Source: Moanibacter sp964542645 (GTDB lineage Bacteria; Verrucomicrobiota; Verrucomicrobiia; Opitutales; UBA2987). From it: DNA of 64,000 nucleotides. This document shows positions 17,342-27,068 of this stretch, one piece after another. Location: positions 186,001 through 250,000 of the forward strand of contig CAZIUG010000007.1 of the NCBI GenBank assembly GCA_964542645.1, given 5' to 3'. Numbering within the stretch: the stretch's first letter is position 1; each line of letters begins with the position of its first letter. A program made the position numbers and the translations under genes. The notes beneath the pieces were generated by a model that made no database searches, had not been told where the DNA came from, and saw only the letters and a list, made by a program, of their open reading frames with translations.

Positions 17342-18451
17342 ATGACAAAAAGATTCCGAGCAGGGGTAATTGGACGAACCGGTCGAGGAAATTATGGGCA
17401 TGGCCTCGACAGCGTTTATCTTCAGACAGATGACATTGAGATTGTTGCAGTAGCGGATGACGATGTACAAGGGTTGGAAGCAGCAGGAAAACGATTAGGG
17501 GTCTCAAATCTTTACCCAGACTTCCATGAGATGCTGGAAAAAGAACGATTCGACATTGTTAGCATCTGCCCCCGCTGGGTCGCACCCCACCTAGAAATGG
17601 TACAAGCGGTAGCTGCAGCAGGGGCTTGTGTCTTTCTGGAAAAGCCTATGTCGCAAACTTTGGCCCAAGCAGACGCAATGATTGAGGCTTGCGAACAAGC
17701 ACGGGTTACAATCGGAATAGCACATCAGGGTCGTATGCACGCTGCGGTGCATCACGCAAAAAGACTCCTCCGGGAAGGCGCAATTGGGGAAGTCCTCAGT
17801 GTGCGAATGCGTAGCAAGGAAGATACCCGAGGCGGAGGAGAGGATATGATGGTACTAGGAACCCATCTATTTGACACCCTCAGGTTCTTACTCGATGTGA
17901 ATCCAACCTGGGTCCTGTCTCATGTTACCACAGAGACAGGGCATCCTGTAACCAAGACTGATGCCACAGATGGCCCCGAAGAACTGGGCCTAATTGCAGG
18001 GGACCGCATCCATGCAATCTATGGCCTTGGGAATGGAGTAACAGCTACCTTTGAGTCGCGGCGGAACCAGAGCGACGCCTCTGGCCGCATGGGACTACAG
18101 ATATTCGGTAGCGAAGGGATCATGGCGGTTTACGACGGCTCCCAACAGGTACGTATTTATGAAGCTCCTTTCTGGCGACCTGATCGGACTGCCCCCATTC
18201 GTAATGTCAGCGAGGAGGCCTTGGCCAATCTACCTTCCGAACAGAACCGAAATTCGAAGGATCGCCAGATGGTTGCCAATGAAGCTATTGTACGAGAGAT
18301 CCTCACGGCAAAAGAGGAAGGACGTCGCCCTTACAACAGCGGGCATGACGGGCGCTGGGCTATGGAGATGATACACGGTGTTTATGCTTCACACCTACAA
18401 GGACGAAAAGTTGAGTTACCGTTAGCAAGTCGATATCACCCGTTAGCATAA
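17342..18451 (+). CDS. Gfo/Idh/MocA family oxidoreductase
   Basis: A 369-residue cytoplasmic dehydrogenase. The N-terminal Rossmann fold begins RAGVIGRTGRGNYGHG, with a slightly unusual glycine pattern. The family EKP motif is E100-K101-P102 (FLEKPMSQTLAQADAM), and GTHLFDTLRFLLD near residues 178-190 matches the conserved substrate-binding helix that carries the active-site His. Members oxidise or reduce sugars and sugar derivatives with NAD(P). It opens a plus-strand cluster with an Ldh2-type dehydrogenase, two sulfatases and an enolase-superfamily protein, which suggests a role in breakdown of a sulfated or acidic sugar. The start ATG at 17342 matches the family N-terminus. Confidence 0.88.
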   Translation: MTKRFRAGVIGRTGRGNYGHGLDSVYLQTDDIEIVAVADDDVQGLEAAGKRLGVSNLYPDFHEMLEKERFDIVSICPRWVAPHLEMVQAVAAAGACVFLEKPMSQTLAQADAMIEACEQARVTIGIAHQGRMHAAVHHAKRLLREGAIGEVLSVRMRSKEDTRGGGEDMMVLGTHLFDTLRFLLDVNPTWVLSHVTTETGHPVTKTDATDGPEELGLIAGDRIHAIYGLGNGVTATFESRRNQSDASGRMGLQIFGSEGIMAVYDGSQQVRIYEAPFWRPDRTAPIRNVSEEALANLPSEQNRNSKDRQMVANEAIVREILTAKEEGRRPYNSGHDGRWAMEMIHGVYASHLQGRKVELPLASRYHPLA

Positions 18452-18574
18452 TCCGATCCCAACGGCTGATATCGAAATCGGTGCTAAAAATACCAGAAAA
18501 TCTATTTTGTTCCAAACGCTGCACATGACTACAAGGCTAGAACCAGACCAAAGAAGATCAGTGAGGTAACCGCT

Positions 18575-19615
18575 ATGCCCATAATTCAAGCTTCCAGTCT
18601 TTTCCCATTCGCACAGGCGATCTTTGAAGCAACCGGCCTTCCCCCAGAACAGGCCAGTGCCGTCGCTGATCATCTTGTCGATGCGAACCTCGTTGGGCAC
18701 GACTCGCACGGGGTAATGCGGATTCCAACCTACGTCGAAGAGCTGATCAAGGGTAGGGTCAAAGCATTTGGGAATCACGAGGTAGTTCGAGAAACAGCAG
18801 CCTCTCAGGTGGTCAACGCAAGGCAAGCTTTGGGTGTTCCCATGGCAAATTATGCCATGGACTGGTCCGTAGCTCGGGCCCGAGAGAAAACGTTTGGAGC
18901 AGTAGCGGTCCACCAAGCAGGACATATCGGCCGGCTCGGAGCCTATCCTCCCATAGCCGCAAAAAAGGACTGCATCGGGGTGGTGATGCTGAACGGTGGA
19001 GCGCCCTTCGCCGCGCCCTTTGGAGGCACAGCGCAACGTTTGCCTCCCAATCCAATATCCATCAGCGCACCCAGTGCAGAAGGAGCACCCCTGATGCTAG
19101 ACATGACTACTAGCATGGTAGCAGGAGGCAAGGTCCGACTGTACCACGCCGTGCAAAAACCTGTCCCACCTGACTGGCTTATCGGAGAAGATGGCGAACC
19201 TGTAACCGATACCAACCTCTTCTATGAGGAAAAAGCGGCAATGCTTCCTTTAGGAGGATCTGTGGGACACAAGGGATATGGCCTTGCCATAATGATCGAC
19301 GCGATTGCAGGTGGCCTCTCATGGGCCGGTTGCTCCGCCGACCCGCCAACGCGGGGTGGTAGTGGATTTTTCACTTTGGCAATCGACATAGCGAGCTTCA
19401 TCGATGTAGCCGAATTCAAGAAGGAAATCTCGCGCCTCTCAAAATGGATCAAGTCTTCCCCAAAGGTTCCAAATGTGGAACAAATTTATCTTCCGGGGGA
19501 GATTGAGGAAGCCCGGCGAAAAGAGAGGGAAATTAATGGTATTGAAATCGACGAAGTCACTTGGGGAGAAATTCTAGCTACCGCGGAAGAACTGAATGTG
19601 ACGGCGATAGAGTAA
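18575..19615 (+). CDS. Ldh2 family malate/L-lactate/sugar-acid dehydrogenase
   Basis: A 346-residue member of the Ldh2/MDH2 NAD(P)-dependent oxidoreductase family, full length. GHDSHGVMRIPTYVE near residues 46-60 holds the active-site His; AVHQAGHIGRLGAY near 110-123 and PPNPISISAPS near 155-165 are further family blocks, and GHKGYGLAIMID near 231-242 is the cofactor-region signature. Enzymes of this family reduce 2-keto acids such as pyruvate, oxaloacetate, 2,3-diketogulonate or ureidoglycolate partners. A GAGG-like Shine-Dalgarno (GTGAGGTAA) precedes the ATG at 18575. Its place between a Gfo/Idh dehydrogenase and a sulfatase points to sugar-acid catabolism rather than the central malate or lactate reaction. 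Confidence 0.9.
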   Translation: MPIIQASSLFPFAQAIFEATGLPPEQASAVADHLVDANLVGHDSHGVMRIPTYVEELIKGRVKAFGNHEVVRETAASQVVNARQALGVPMANYAMDWSVARAREKTFGAVAVHQAGHIGRLGAYPPIAAKKDCIGVVMLNGGAPFAAPFGGTAQRLPPNPISISAPSAEGAPLMLDMTTSMVAGGKVRLYHAVQKPVPPDWLIGEDGEPVTDTNLFYEEKAAMLPLGGSVGHKGYGLAIMIDAIAGGLSWAGCSADPPTRGGSGFFTLAIDIASFIDVAEFKKEISRLSKWIKSSPKVPNVEQIYLPGEIEEARRKEREINGIEIDEVTWGEILATAEELNVTAIE

Positions 19616-19737
19616 CCATAATAAGATTTTCCTTTTCGACCACCTGAAATCCAACCATTTGTCTGCGTTCTCGTTCTTTTGCTTCTGTCATGCCACAGAC
19701 AAGGACGAAGAAGAACATGGGAAAGGGCCAATCCTTG

Positions 19738-21168
19738 ATGTCTAGAAAACCCAATATCCTAATTCTTATGGCCGACCAAATGCAGGCGCGTGTCTTGGAC
19801 CACGATCACGTCTGCCAAACACCCTATCTGGACCGTCTGGCCACCGAGGGAACTCGTTTCACACGTGCCTATACTCCCAATAATATCTGTTCACCGACCC
19901 GAGCCAGTATTATGACAGGACTAATGCCGCATAATCATGGTGTCCTTGAGGTCCTCTACCCAACCCCAGATTTACACGTCTTAAGATCCGACAAGCCGCA
20001 CTTTGCCCAACGCCTGGTAGAAACAGGATACCGTACAGGATATTTTGGAAAGTGGCACGTGGAACGAACCAATGAATTGAATCAGTTCGGCTGGCAAATG
20101 GATGGGGGTGAGAAAAACCAATTTTATAGAAATCTTGCAAAGGAATTCAATGCATCGAAAACCGAATTCGACCCGGCTGTTTTTGTCGAAGAACCCTACG
20201 GTTACGGACCTCATCTATTTTGCGGAGTCACCGATCGTCCTGCTAACGAGAGGGCTATGGGGCTGACAACCAACCTCGCCCTGAATTATCTTCAAGACGC
20301 AGTAAATCAGGATGATCCTTGGTGTTGCTTTGTCAGTTTTCAAGAGCCGCATGATCCCTACGTCACCGACCGTCGGCACTACGATTATTACGCAAGAAAA
20401 ACAGTCCAACCACCGCCCAATGCTGACGACGATTTAGAGGACCGGCCCGCACTTTACCGGCGAGCCCAGGGAATCTGGCGTCAGTTTAGTCAGGAGCAAA
20501 AAAACGAAGCACGCGTTTGCTACTTTGCCTCTATAACCGAACTCGATGCTCAGTTCGGAAGGCTACTGAATTTTTTAGAGGAACAAGAAAAACTTAGTGA
20601 GACTATCATAATCATGTGCGCCGATCACGGCGATTTACTTGGAGCACACGGGCTGTTTTTTAAAGACATCTCCGCTTTCGAGGAGATTTTTCAGGTTCCC
20701 CTGATCATCAAAGGGCCAGGGATTGCTCAAAACTCAATCTGCGAAGGTCGAGTTGGTCTACATGACCTATGCCCAACAATACTCGAACTGGCCGGTTGCG
20801 AAACCATCGGTACACCCGATTCTCGGTCCTTCATTGAGCTTCTACGCAATCCAAACTCCATAAATGCGGAATGGACCCGCGGTTATGCGGAATACTACGG
20901 CAACCGGTACCGCCTAACCCAACGAGTGGTCTGGGAAGGGGATTGGAAGTTTGTTTTCAACGGTTTCGACTTCGATGAGCTCTACAATCTGGCAGAGGAC
21001 CCTTTCGAAATGAAAAACCTTGCTCCTGATCCCGTCTACCGGGAGCAGCACATAAGAATGATGCAACTCTACTGGCGTTACGCAAAGGAGACCGACGACG
21101 AGCCACTTGTCCGGACTCTTTACCCCGCTTTGAGATTGGGTATCGTCGGTCCCCTTGCGGAAGATTAG
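19738..21168 (+). CDS. Type I sulfatase, cytoplasmic form
   Basis: From the ATG at 19738 it encodes 476 residues; ATGs at 19690 and 19717 would only add a charged leader. PNILILMADQMQ provides the first metal-binding Asp, and C51-S-P-T-R is the C-x-P-x-R motif whose Cys is converted to formylglycine. GYFGKWH near 102-108 and MCADHGDLLGAHG near 294-306 are other active-site blocks. Type I sulfatases hydrolyse sulfate esters of sugars or other alcohols. No signal peptide is visible, so the substrate is probably a sulfated mono- or oligosaccharide already inside the cell. A formylglycine-generating enzyme or anSME is not encoded in this window. Confidence 0.92.
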   Translation: MSRKPNILILMADQMQARVLDHDHVCQTPYLDRLATEGTRFTRAYTPNNICSPTRASIMTGLMPHNHGVLEVLYPTPDLHVLRSDKPHFAQRLVETGYRTGYFGKWHVERTNELNQFGWQMDGGEKNQFYRNLAKEFNASKTEFDPAVFVEEPYGYGPHLFCGVTDRPANERAMGLTTNLALNYLQDAVNQDDPWCCFVSFQEPHDPYVTDRRHYDYYARKTVQPPPNADDDLEDRPALYRRAQGIWRQFSQEQKNEARVCYFASITELDAQFGRLLNFLEEQEKLSETIIIMCADHGDLLGAHGLFFKDISAFEEIFQVPLIIKGPGIAQNSICEGRVGLHDLCPTILELAGCETIGTPDSRSFIELLRNPNSINAEWTRGYAEYYGNRYRLTQRVVWEGDWKFVFNGFDFDELYNLAEDPFEMKNLAPDPVYREQHIRMMQLYWRYAKETDDEPLVRTLYPALRLGIVGPLAED

Positions 21169-21456
21169 TTTTATAACCTGTAACACTGAAACCTCCGCTC
21201 CATCTTCATTCTCCGCTCTTCCAGCTCTGAGGGCCAGGATGAGGAAGCTGTAACGTCAGTCGTAAATCGGGTAACTATAAGTAGATTCCGTGACCACCCA
21301 TGGGATATTCAGGCACCATGCAATTCTTCAATTAATCTCAGCTTTTTAATACAATTCCAAAACCCAAAATAAAAGTTGCTTAAATCCGATTTCTCTAAAC
21401 CTTAGACTCAGCAGCAAAATAGCCTCCCCCGGACCACCTAAAATAGGTTTTATTTC

Positions 21457-22581
21457 ATGAAAATCACTGCAATCAAGCTTTCCATCCTAGAGAGTCCTGA
21501 CGAGGACAGAATTTTTGGACTTCACAATGTGCCGGGGATGGCACGTATCCGCTGGACCCACAGTGTTGAGAAGACCCAACCGGGATTCGTGCAAGTGCTA
21601 CACGTCGAAACAGATGAAGGAATTGAGGGAATTGTCACGGTAGGCACCCAAGATCTTCGGGCAAACCTTGAACAGTTAAGAATCCTGGTCATCGGCGAAA
21701 ATCCGCTGGATCGTGAACGGATCTGGCAGAAATTGCACCAAGGCACTCGTTGGGTCTATCGGCATCCAGGCTGGTTTGCTGCCCTGGACAACTGTTTGTG
21801 GGACATCGCAGGGAAAGCAGCAGGCCTTCCGGTCTACCATCTGATTGGTCGTGTTCGCGAGTCGATGCCCTGTTACCTTAACATAGGTGGGGCAACTATC
21901 GAGAAGGCGGTAGAAGATGCAGAGAAGGCGGTAGAGGAAGGATTCCCTGCAACCAAGGACCATTTTTACCACGACGTGGCTGAGAATATCCGCTGGCTTA
22001 CCGCCATCCGCAAGGCCGTCGGTGAAAAGATCGATTGTATGCACGATCCGGTCGCCATTTACACCTACGAAGAAGCAGTCCGAATCGGACGCGCTCTCGA
22101 AGAACTAAACTATAGATGGCTTGAAGAACCCCTTCCCGAAAGGCTGCTTAACCGGATGCAACAACTTTGTAATACTCTCGATATCCCAATTTTAGCACCT
22201 GAAACGATGATGAATGATGTGGACCTCTCAGCACAGTGGCTAATTTCTGGTGCCACCGACCTGATTAGGGTAACTGCAGTACATGGAACGACATCCGCAC
22301 TAAAACTCGCCCATCTCGCTGAAATGCACGGGACAACAGTGGAAATTAATGGAAACGGTGGCCTTTATGGTCTCGTCCATGCTCACCTCCTGTCGGCGAT
22401 CTCGAATACTAGTTACTACGAATACTTTAGGGGTGGGAACAGCGACGAAAATGGGAAAGAGATTGGCCTAGAGAATCCGGTAGTTCCCATTAATGGTCAT
22501 ATTAAAGCACCTGACGGTCCCGGCTGGGGGGCAGTGTGGGATTTTGGTCGATTTAAAAAGAAACTCGTGGCTACCTATTGA
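21457..22581 (+). CDS. Mandelate racemase/enolase-superfamily protein (probable sugar-acid dehydratase)
   Basis: A 374-residue protein with the capping and barrel domains of the enolase superfamily. ALDNCLWDIAGKAAGLPVYHLIG near residues 109-131 is the standard joining segment. Barrel residues that can be placed are K in FPATKDHF (near 170), metal ligands D in MHDPVAIY (near 193) and E in WLEEPLPE (near 224) and the LAPETMM segment (near 249). The usual Lys-x-Lys or late His pair is not obvious, so the subgroup is uncertain. Relatives dehydrate fuconate, rhamnonate, galactonate, galactarate and similar acids. The two flanking sulfatases and the nearby dehydrogenases make an acid-sugar dehydratase the most likely role. 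Confidence 0.85.
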   Translation: MKITAIKLSILESPDEDRIFGLHNVPGMARIRWTHSVEKTQPGFVQVLHVETDEGIEGIVTVGTQDLRANLEQLRILVIGENPLDRERIWQKLHQGTRWVYRHPGWFAALDNCLWDIAGKAAGLPVYHLIGRVRESMPCYLNIGGATIEKAVEDAEKAVEEGFPATKDHFYHDVAENIRWLTAIRKAVGEKIDCMHDPVAIYTYEEAVRIGRALEELNYRWLEEPLPERLLNRMQQLCNTLDIPILAPETMMNDVDLSAQWLISGATDLIRVTAVHGTTSALKLAHLAEMHGTTVEINGNGGLYGLVHAHLLSAISNTSYYEYFRGGNSDENGKEIGLENPVVPINGHIKAPDGPGWGAVWDFGRFKKKLVATY

Positions 22582-22708
22582 TCGCAGTCAACTTGTAATT
22601 CTTAGAGTCTTATAGCGATTCTTGTGGCTCCCGACAGACAGTGGCTGTGGATTTTGGCAGGGCCTTAACCAGTTTCTTCGTTTCGAAATAGCTGATAACA
22701 ATATCATT

Positions 22709-24196
22709 GTGCAAGATCTACCTAACATCTTGGTAATCATGACGGATCAGCAACGGGCTACCGCCAGCCATCTTTATGGAAACTCGTTCTGCCAAACACC
22801 TGAGATGGCCCGACTAGCTAACAGTGGTGTGCTTTTTGAGAACGCGATTACACCTCATCCCCTATGTGTTCCAGCCCGTGTTTCTTTTTGGACTTCTCAG
22901 TTTCCCCGCTCCCACGGAGTAAGAGGAAACGAGACCCTGATGCCAGAAGGAGCTGTCCACGCATTTCAGATCTGGAAGCAAGCAGGTTATAAAACTGGAT
23001 TAATCGGGAAGAACCATTGCTTCGAAACTGAAGAAGATCTCCGTCTTTTTGATGTTTGGAACAGTATCGGACATGGAAACCGTGAGACCGAATTAACGCG
23101 CGGTATGCCCTGGTACCGGCCCGCTGATGGGCGAATACGCGTACAGGACCGGATTACTCAAATGAAGCCGCAAAACCACCGTGCCTCCTACGCCGTTTCC
23201 GATCTCCCACTGGAGGACCACTCATCCGGATTAATCGCTGGCCAGACCGTGCACTACCTTGAAAATCATCGCAACGAACCATTCGCTCTCTGGGTTTCAT
23301 TCCCAGATCCACATGAGCCTTGGATGGTCCCAGAAAAGTACGCTTCGCTGTTCCCACCTGAAAGCATTGACTTACCGCCATGGCGCCAGGGAGAATTCGC
23401 TGACGAACGCTCCCCGGAACGCAACCGTGTCCTCTATCAAATGCTCGGACTGGACGGAGTTCCGATCGAGGACATCTACGGAATGTCATCTGTGTATTTT
23501 GGAATGGTGCGTTTCATAGATGACAGTTTGGGAAAGATTCTCGATGCACTTGAAGCGCTCGGATTGGAGGAGAAGACAATTGTAGTTTTCTGCTCTGATC
23601 ACGGCGATTTCATGGGCGAGCATCGCATGCAATGTAAAGGCGGCGTGTTTTACGACAGTCTTACAAGAGTGCCGCTAATCGTTTCCTGGCCCGGAAATGT
23701 GAAGCCCGGTGTAGTGGAAAGCAGCATGGCGAACCTCACCGACGTTGTACCAACCCTTCTCAGTCTTCAAGGCATCGAAATTCCGTCCTCCATGCATGGC
23801 ATGCCTCTTCCGGTCGTAACCGATACAAACCCTAGAGAAGCGACTTTTTCTGAATACGGAGCCGGTGGTCCTCCTTTCACCATGGCTGATCTGGAACGTT
23901 TCCCCAAACCTTGGGGGAGAGAGACCCTGATAGATTCGCTGCGATGGCGCGAAGCAGAAGGGAGGAGAAAAATGGTGCGCACGAGGGAGTGGAAATACGT
24001 GCACGATCCTATGGGAGATCAAGATGAGCTCTACAATCTGGACAAAGACCCATGGGAGTTGGAGAACGTCGCGAGAGAAGAAACCAATATGGATATACTT
24101 ACAGAGTTGAAACTGCGCTTGGTCAACTGGAGCATTGGAACCGAAGATTCAACACCTGTTCCGCCGCCAGGTATGGAGCACTATAGACCCAACTAA
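22709..24196 (+). CDS. Type I sulfatase, second copy, cytoplasmic form
   Basis: From the GTG at 22709 it encodes 495 residues; the frame extends upstream to a TTG at 22622, but those 29 codons have no family character and the family core begins at LPNILVIMTDQQ. C53-V-P-A-R is the formylglycine motif. GLIGKNH replaces the usual GKWH block near 105-111, and FCSDHGDFMGEHRM near 294-307 carries later metal ligands. Like the first sulfatase it lacks a signal peptide. The two are only distantly alike, so they probably act on different sulfate positions or substrates of one pathway. It ends the plus-strand cluster and faces the dehydrogenase gene at 24402. Confidence 0.9.
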   Translation: MQDLPNILVIMTDQQRATASHLYGNSFCQTPEMARLANSGVLFENAITPHPLCVPARVSFWTSQFPRSHGVRGNETLMPEGAVHAFQIWKQAGYKTGLIGKNHCFETEEDLRLFDVWNSIGHGNRETELTRGMPWYRPADGRIRVQDRITQMKPQNHRASYAVSDLPLEDHSSGLIAGQTVHYLENHRNEPFALWVSFPDPHEPWMVPEKYASLFPPESIDLPPWRQGEFADERSPERNRVLYQMLGLDGVPIEDIYGMSSVYFGMVRFIDDSLGKILDALEALGLEEKTIVVFCSDHGDFMGEHRMQCKGGVFYDSLTRVPLIVSWPGNVKPGVVESSMANLTDVVPTLLSLQGIEIPSSMHGMPLPVVTDTNPREATFSEYGAGGPPFTMADLERFPKPWGRETLIDSLRWREAEGRRKMVRTREWKYVHDPMGDQDELYNLDKDPWELENVAREETNMDILTELKLRLVNWSIGTEDSTPVPPPGMEHYRPN

Positions 24197-24401
24197 ACCG
24201 GTATTCCTGAACTTTGTTTTGCTTTCTGTTCTGTAATACCCTCGCCTTATACAGATTCACCCTAAGCTTACCTCCCTGGCAAAAAGATCCGCTACATACC
24301 CGCTCGCTAGCGGTAATAATCTCTCCACTTCGAACTAGAAGCTTGGGAGTGCCAGTTTTTACAACACTATGCTTTAATAATTTGCATGCGCGCAGGGGCA
24401 C

Positions 24402-25904
24402 CTATTGCCTCCAAACGTCTCCCTCGCCTTGTGCAAACCAACGGGAAGTAATTACTTTCTGCTGAGTATAGAAAGCTACTCCTTCTTTTCCTTGAACATG
24501 TAGGTCGCCGAAAAAGGAGGCATTCCAACCTGCAAATGGAAACATCGCCATCGAAGCAGGAACCGCTACGTTTATGCCAACCATTCCAGTTTTAACCCTG
24601 TGCTTAAACTCCCTGGCTAACTTCCCAGATTCTGTGTAAATCGCAGTCCCGTTACCAAAAGGAGATCGGTTGGCTATTTCCAATGCCGCTTCAAGGTTAT
24701 CCGCTCGCATCACATTCAGGACTGGTCCGAACACCTCTTCGCGATTAAGCGTCATTTCCTGTTCAACGCCATCCACTAAGGTAGCTCCGACATAGTAACC
24801 ATTGGGCGCTTCTGGAACCTTAACGGAGCGTCCGTCGCTCAAGAGTTTTGCTCCTTCCACTTCACCGCTGGCAATGAGACTGTTTACTCGGTCCCGGTGT
24901 TTACTTGAAATGACTGGGCCCAGATCCGGCTGAGGCATCCGGTCAGTCGGACCGATTTTTACGCTCTCGGTTGCCAGCTTCAAAGTCGGAATTAGCTCTT
25001 TTGCTGCCTCGCCTACAGGGATAGTAGTGGAGCTGGCCATGCAACGCTCTCCCGCACACCCAAAGGCTCCGCCAGTAATTCCCTCCACCGATTTGTTGAT
25101 ATCAGCGTCAGGCATGACGATGGTGTAATTTTTGGCACTTCCATTTGCTTGAACACGTTTCCCGTGTCGGGTTCCGGTTTCATAGATATACTTGGCCACG
25201 GGAGTCGAACCAACGAATGAAACGGCCTTGATATCCGGATGTTCAAGAATGGCGTCAACCGTTTCGACAGCGCCATGGACAAGATTGAGAACGCCCTTAG
25301 GAAGTCCTGCCTCAACAAGTAATTCAATAATCCTAATAGATGAAAGAGGAACCATTTCACTCGGTTTAAAGACGAATGTATTCCCGCAAGCAAGGGCTAG
25401 GGGAAACATCCACATTGGCACCATAGCAGGAAAGTTAAAAGGTGTGATGCCAGCACAAACTCCCAAGGGTTCAAAAAAAGTCTCACAGTCGATTCCAGCG
25501 GCAAGATTTTCAATCGTATCCCCAAATAACAAAGTGGGAATCCCGCAAGCATACTCGACATTTTCCAAGCCCCTGTAGAGGCCACCTCTCGACTCTCCCA
25601 GAGTCTTTCCATGTTCCCGAGTAATGAGCTCGGCAATTGAGTCAAAGTTTTCCTCCAATAGGCTCCGGTATCGATAGAAAAGTCGTGCCCTTTCCACCGG
25701 AGGGGTCTGACTCCAACCAGGAAAAGCTTCCTTTGCTGCCTCCACCGCAGCATCAATCTCAGCTTTTCCGCCCATGGGCATCTCGGAGAGGACTTCCCCC
25801 GTTGAAGGATTTTGAACTGGAACCCTTTCGATCTCCTTCGAATCAATCCAATCCCCATCGATCAACATAGGGCAGGGGAAAAGCTCTGTGGCTACAGCAC
25901 ACAT
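24402..25904 (-). CDS. mmsA: CoA-acylating methylmalonate-semialdehyde dehydrogenase
   Basis: A 500-residue aldehyde dehydrogenase. LIDGDWIDSKE opens the fold; PFNFPAMVPMWMFPLALACGN near residues 170-190 and VFKPSE near 193-198 are typical of the MmsA/IolA group, which includes methylmalonate- and malonate-semialdehyde dehydrogenases. The catalytic Cys is C288 in GERCMAS. The reaction uses NAD and CoA to turn methylmalonate semialdehyde into propionyl-CoA, or malonate semialdehyde into acetyl-CoA, with loss of CO2. Its divergent neighbours are the SDR and prpBCD genes, which would consume the propionyl-CoA, so the methylmalonate reaction fits the context. The gene could also serve inositol breakdown. 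Confidence 0.93.
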   Translation of the reverse strand: MCAVATELFPCPMLIDGDWIDSKEIERVPVQNPSTGEVLSEMPMGGKAEIDAAVEAAKEAFPGWSQTPPVERARLFYRYRSLLEENFDSIAELITREHGKTLGESRGGLYRGLENVEYACGIPTLLFGDTIENLAAGIDCETFFEPLGVCAGITPFNFPAMVPMWMFPLALACGNTFVFKPSEMVPLSSIRIIELLVEAGLPKGVLNLVHGAVETVDAILEHPDIKAVSFVGSTPVAKYIYETGTRHGKRVQANGSAKNYTIVMPDADINKSVEGITGGAFGCAGERCMASSTTIPVGEAAKELIPTLKLATESVKIGPTDRMPQPDLGPVISSKHRDRVNSLIASGEVEGAKLLSDGRSVKVPEAPNGYYVGATLVDGVEQEMTLNREEVFGPVLNVMRADNLEAALEIANRSPFGNGTAIYTESGKLAREFKHRVKTGMVGINVAVPASMAMFPFAGWNASFFGDLHVQGKEGVAFYTQQKVITSRWFAQGEGDVWRQ

Positions 25905-26238
25905 TGTCCTGATTCCTTTAATTTCATTACGATCACAAATCCTTCTGGTTTAACCATGCATCTCCAGCCGACGTTAGGCGTGAAGATCTTAATATGCGAG
26001 AAGAAATCCCATACTGTGGATCACAAAAAGGTTCGATCCGAAAATTATCTTCCCTCGATTTGTCGGTGCCGATCTCAACAATTAAAGAGGGGATTTATCT
26101 TAAAATCGCCTCCAATACCCTAATTCGTTCTAACGTTCTTAAATCAATCCTAGAAAGAATCGGACATCCCTATGTCGATTAGAACAATACTGCAAGAGAC
26201 GGTTGACGTAAGGATGTAGATAGTTTGAATCAGGCTAT
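25905..26238. other. Divergent intergenic region between mmsA and the SDR-prpBCD cluster
   Basis: The 334 bases hold the promoters of two oppositely directed units that probably act in the same propionyl-CoA pathway. A 62-codon plus-strand frame at 25994-26182 lacks recognisable similarity. No riboswitch pattern or clear operator palindrome was found. Confidence 0.5.
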
Positions 26239-27030
26239 ATGTCTGAATTTGAAAAGAAAACTGTAATTGTCACTGGTGGGGCTCAGGGGATTGGTCGTGG
26301 AATCTGCGAAGCCTTTGCTAAGGAAGGCGCTCGAGTCCTTTGCGTTGACGTGAATGAAGAGACAGGAACGGCCTTGGCGCAGGATCAAGAAGCCGCAGGG
26401 AAAGGAGAGATCGTTTTTCAAAAAGCGGACGTTTCAAGCAACGATGGTTGCAGAACCGTAGTTGAAAAGGTGTTAACAAATTGGGGCGGGGTAGACATTC
26501 TCTGCAATAATGTTGGGATCCAGCCTCACGACTCTTATCTTCCGGCTCATGAGTTGCCGATTGAGGCTTGGGATCGTATTCTTGACGTGAATCTGAAGAG
26601 TTTCTTCCTGATGACAAGATTGTGTATTCCTGAAATGAAGAACCGTGGCGGTGGGGTTATAGTTAATACCGCAAGCGTCCAAGGACTTCAGTCGATGAAG
26701 GGGGTCTCTGCCTATGCTGCCAGCAAAGGGGGCATCCTTTCTCTAACGAGACAGCTCGCGCTGGAGTACGCCAAGGATAATATTCGTGTTTTGGCTATTA
26801 ATCCCGGAACAATCGAAACGCCTCTGGTTCAGGAAGCCGCCGAAGGTACAGGAAAGAGCCTTGATGAAATGAAGCAGATTTGGGGCGCAGCTCATCCTTT
26901 GAAACGAATCGGCCAACCCATCGAGATCGGTAATGTTGCTGTATTTCTTGCGAGTGAAAAATCCTCGTTCATGACCGGAGAACATGTCTGCGTAGATGGT
27001 GGAATGATGGCATTGGGAGCATGGGCATAG
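26239..27030 (+). CDS. Short-chain dehydrogenase/reductase (SDR)
   Basis: A 263-residue classical SDR. The cofactor motif TGGAQGIG is at residues 12-19, NNVG lies near 90-93, and the catalytic Ser, Tyr and Lys are in NTASVQG (near 145) and YAASK (Y159, K163). PGTIETPL near 194-201 is the usual following block, and the protein ends with GEHVCVDGGMMALGAWA, where the DGG segment is standard. Acidic residue D36 after strand two (CVDVNEE) suggests preference for NAD. Substrates of this family are alcohols or ketones, such as 3-hydroxy acids or sugar acids. It stands directly before prpB, 38 bases away, and may supply or remove a pathway intermediate such as 3-hydroxyisobutyrate; this is inference. 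Confidence 0.88.
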   Translation: MSEFEKKTVIVTGGAQGIGRGICEAFAKEGARVLCVDVNEETGTALAQDQEAAGKGEIVFQKADVSSNDGCRTVVEKVLTNWGGVDILCNNVGIQPHDSYLPAHELPIEAWDRILDVNLKSFFLMTRLCIPEMKNRGGGVIVNTASVQGLQSMKGVSAYAASKGGILSLTRQLALEYAKDNIRVLAINPGTIETPLVQEAAEGTGKSLDEMKQIWGAAHPLKRIGQPIEIGNVAVFLASEKSSFMTGEHVCVDGGMMALGAWA

Positions 27031-27068
27031 CGAGAATCAGATGGATTGGCCATGTTCTCTAAGAAAAA

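Noticed and set aside
25994..26182. Plus-strand frame of 62 codons in the mmsA/SDR spacer
   Set aside because: Position in a divergent promoter region and lack of similarity make it unlikely to be a gene.
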